From assembly GCA_040766325.1 (NCBI GenBank), contig JAXGQR010000002.1:186001-250000 (forward strand): DNA of 64,000 nt, written 5' to 3'. Each line of letters opens with the position of its first letter. Position 1 is the first letter of the stretch. Positions 63,027-64,000 of the stretch are shown here, piece by piece. Position numbers and translations under genes: made by a program. The DNA is from Dehalobacterium sp040766325. GTDB taxonomy: Bacteria; Bacillota; Dehalobacteriia; Dehalobacteriales; Dehalobacteriaceae. The notes beneath the pieces are model-generated. The model was not told where the DNA came from. It ran no database searches and saw nothing but the letters and a program-made list of their open reading frames with translations.

Positions 63027-64000
63027 AATTTCCCCTTCTTTCGCTAGCCGGATAATATTTACTTAATCCAAATAAAATCTTTTCCGGTGTAATGGGCAAA
63101 TCTCGCACAAAGACGCCGGTGGCATTGAAAACAGCATGGGCAATTGCCGGTGCCGCCGTGTTAATCACAACTTCTCCAATGGATTTTGCACCGAATGGCC
63201 CCGTAGGTTCATTACTGGGGGCAAATTTTACAGTGATTTTCCCAATATCCTCACGACAGGGGATTTTATACTGCATAAAAGAATCCGTCTGCAATTTGCC
63301 TCCATCACTGTATTTGACATCCTCAAAAAGAGCTAGCCCGATGCCCTGCACTAAACCGCCTTCAGCCTGGACACAAGCCAAATGGGGGTTAATCACCGTA
63401 CCACAATCAATCACCGCGACAAATTCTATCAAATCTACCTTCCCTGTTTCCCTGTCTACTTCTACTTCCGCAAAACCGGCAATAAAAGGTGGGGGGCTTG
63501 TTTTTCCGCCAAAGGAACCGGTTGCGAATAACTGGCTCTTCTCTTTGCCGTTCATGAGCTCTAAAGCAAGATCATCAAGAGAGATACTTGTCCTTTCATC
63601 TAATGTCTTGACTTTTCTCCCGTCAAACACCACCTGATCTGCCGGCACACCCAAGAAATGCGCTCCTTTTGCTAAGATCTGTTCTTTCAGCCTTTCCGCT
63701 GACCTGATCACTGCATTTCCCGTTACATAGGTGGTGCTAGAGGCATAAGAGCCGGGATCATAGGGGGAGATGTCGGTATCAACACCGTGCACCACAATTC
63801 GATCAACGGTTGTTTCTAAAACTTCCGCTGCCATTTGTGCTAAAATGGTGTCGGAGCCTGTCCCCATATCGGTTGAGCCAATCATCAAAGTATAATAGCC
63901 CTCATCATTTAATTTGATCAGGGCCGAAGCCATATCGACACCGGCAATTCCAGAACCCTGCATCGTCACAGCCATGCCTAATCCTCTTGCTTTTCGATCA
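63016..64000 (-). CDS. Xanthine dehydrogenase-type molybdopterin-binding subunit, C-terminal part
   Basis: The 5' end lies beyond the window; ~325 C-terminal residues are seen. Motifs of the large Mo subunit: GSTDMGTGSDT (second Mo-pterin region), SSTTYVTGNAV, QAEGGLVQGIG and the catalytic-Glu segment GAKSIGE. This family oxidises purines, aldehydes or aromatic acids by hydroxylation; the substrate is not evident. It is upstream of the sigma-54 regulator, overlapping by 11 bp, so they are co-transcribed. Confidence 0.87.
   Translation of the reverse strand, partial: DRKARGLGMAVTMQGSGIAGVDMASALIKLNDEGYYTLMIGSTDMGTGSDTILAQMAAEVLETTVDRIVVHGVDTDISPYDPGSYASSTTYVTGNAVIRSAERLKEQILAKGAHFLGVPADQVVFDGRKVKTLDERTSISLDDLALELMNGKEKSQLFATGSFGGKTSPPPFIAGFAEVEVDRETGKVDLIEFVAVIDCGTVINPHLACVQAEGGLVQGIGLALFEDVKYSDGGKLQTDSFMQYKIPCREDIGKITVKFAPSNEPTGPFGAKSIGEVVINTAAPAIAHAVFNATGVFVRDLPITPEKILFGLSKYYPASERRGNFER

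Noticed and set aside
63092..63637. 181-codon plus-strand frame
   Set aside because: Antisense to the molybdopterin subunit, whose Mo-site motifs read clearly on the minus strand.

Overview
This 64 kb window reads as a chromosome segment from an anaerobic, spore-former-type Firmicute of the Clostridia (Peptococcaceae / Desulfitobacterium-like). Support for this: AddAB instead of RecBCD, RecD2, PdxS with a MocR-type PdxR, a HutP-family RNA-binding regulator, a ferredoxin-linked 2-oxoacid oxidoreductase, a Na+-pump decarboxylase, a sigma-54 regulator, strong AGGAGG ribosome binding sites and an apparent selenoprotein. A species cannot be named from the sequence alone. I saw no rRNA, tRNA, CRISPR array or insertion sequence.

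Region 1 (1-41.9 kb) is mostly housekeeping and intact. It holds a late haem operon (hemE-hemH-hemY), PduL phosphotransacylase, a B12-binding radical SAM protein, DegV, topoisomerase III, a four-subunit 2-oxoacid:ferredoxin oxidoreductase, the PdxR/PdxS pair, a cysteine-synthase-like enzyme, RecD2, a DUF1538/PII-like module, an esterase-acyltransferase-DUF6320 trio, a two-component system with a Met/His-rich sensor loop, and addA/addB. Two things stand out: a HesB-like selenoprotein read through an in-frame UGA (14530-14781, minus), and a frameshifted MFS transporter.

Region 2 (42-54.5 kb) is a catabolic region, all on the minus strand. Its core is an operon xsc - acylating aldehyde dehydrogenase - ADP-forming acyl-CoA ligase beta/alpha - TctA/B/C transporter. 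Together these give a complete logical route for sulfoacetate: uptake, CoA activation, reduction to sulfoacetaldehyde, then Xsc cleavage to acetyl phosphate and sulfite. A HutP-like gene and an intrinsic terminator sit directly upstream of xsc. Further upstream lie the beta, biotin-carrier and OadG subunits of a Na+-pump decarboxylase, whose carboxyltransferase gene survives only as a decayed 3' scar.

Region 3 (54.5-64 kb) is a second catabolic operon behind an exact-consensus sigma-54 promoter (60598-60612, minus). It encodes a CaiB-type CoA-transferase, a glutaconate-type CoA-transferase pair, a MtaA/UroD-like methyltransferase, and a Na+/solute symporter with its 36-residue small partner. 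Next to it are a half-size TauE, a frameshifted sigma-54 regulator and a xanthine-dehydrogenase-type subunit that runs off the window end. The substrate is not evident.

Indels are strongly clustered. The long genes addA, addB, recD2 and topB (about 11 kb) are clean, while tctA, the ligase alpha subunit, the aldehyde dehydrogenase, the sigma-54 regulator and the MFS gene carry roughly a dozen frameshifts. Either these accessory functions are decaying or the assembly is locally poor. The deleted carboxyltransferase favours real decay for at least part of it.
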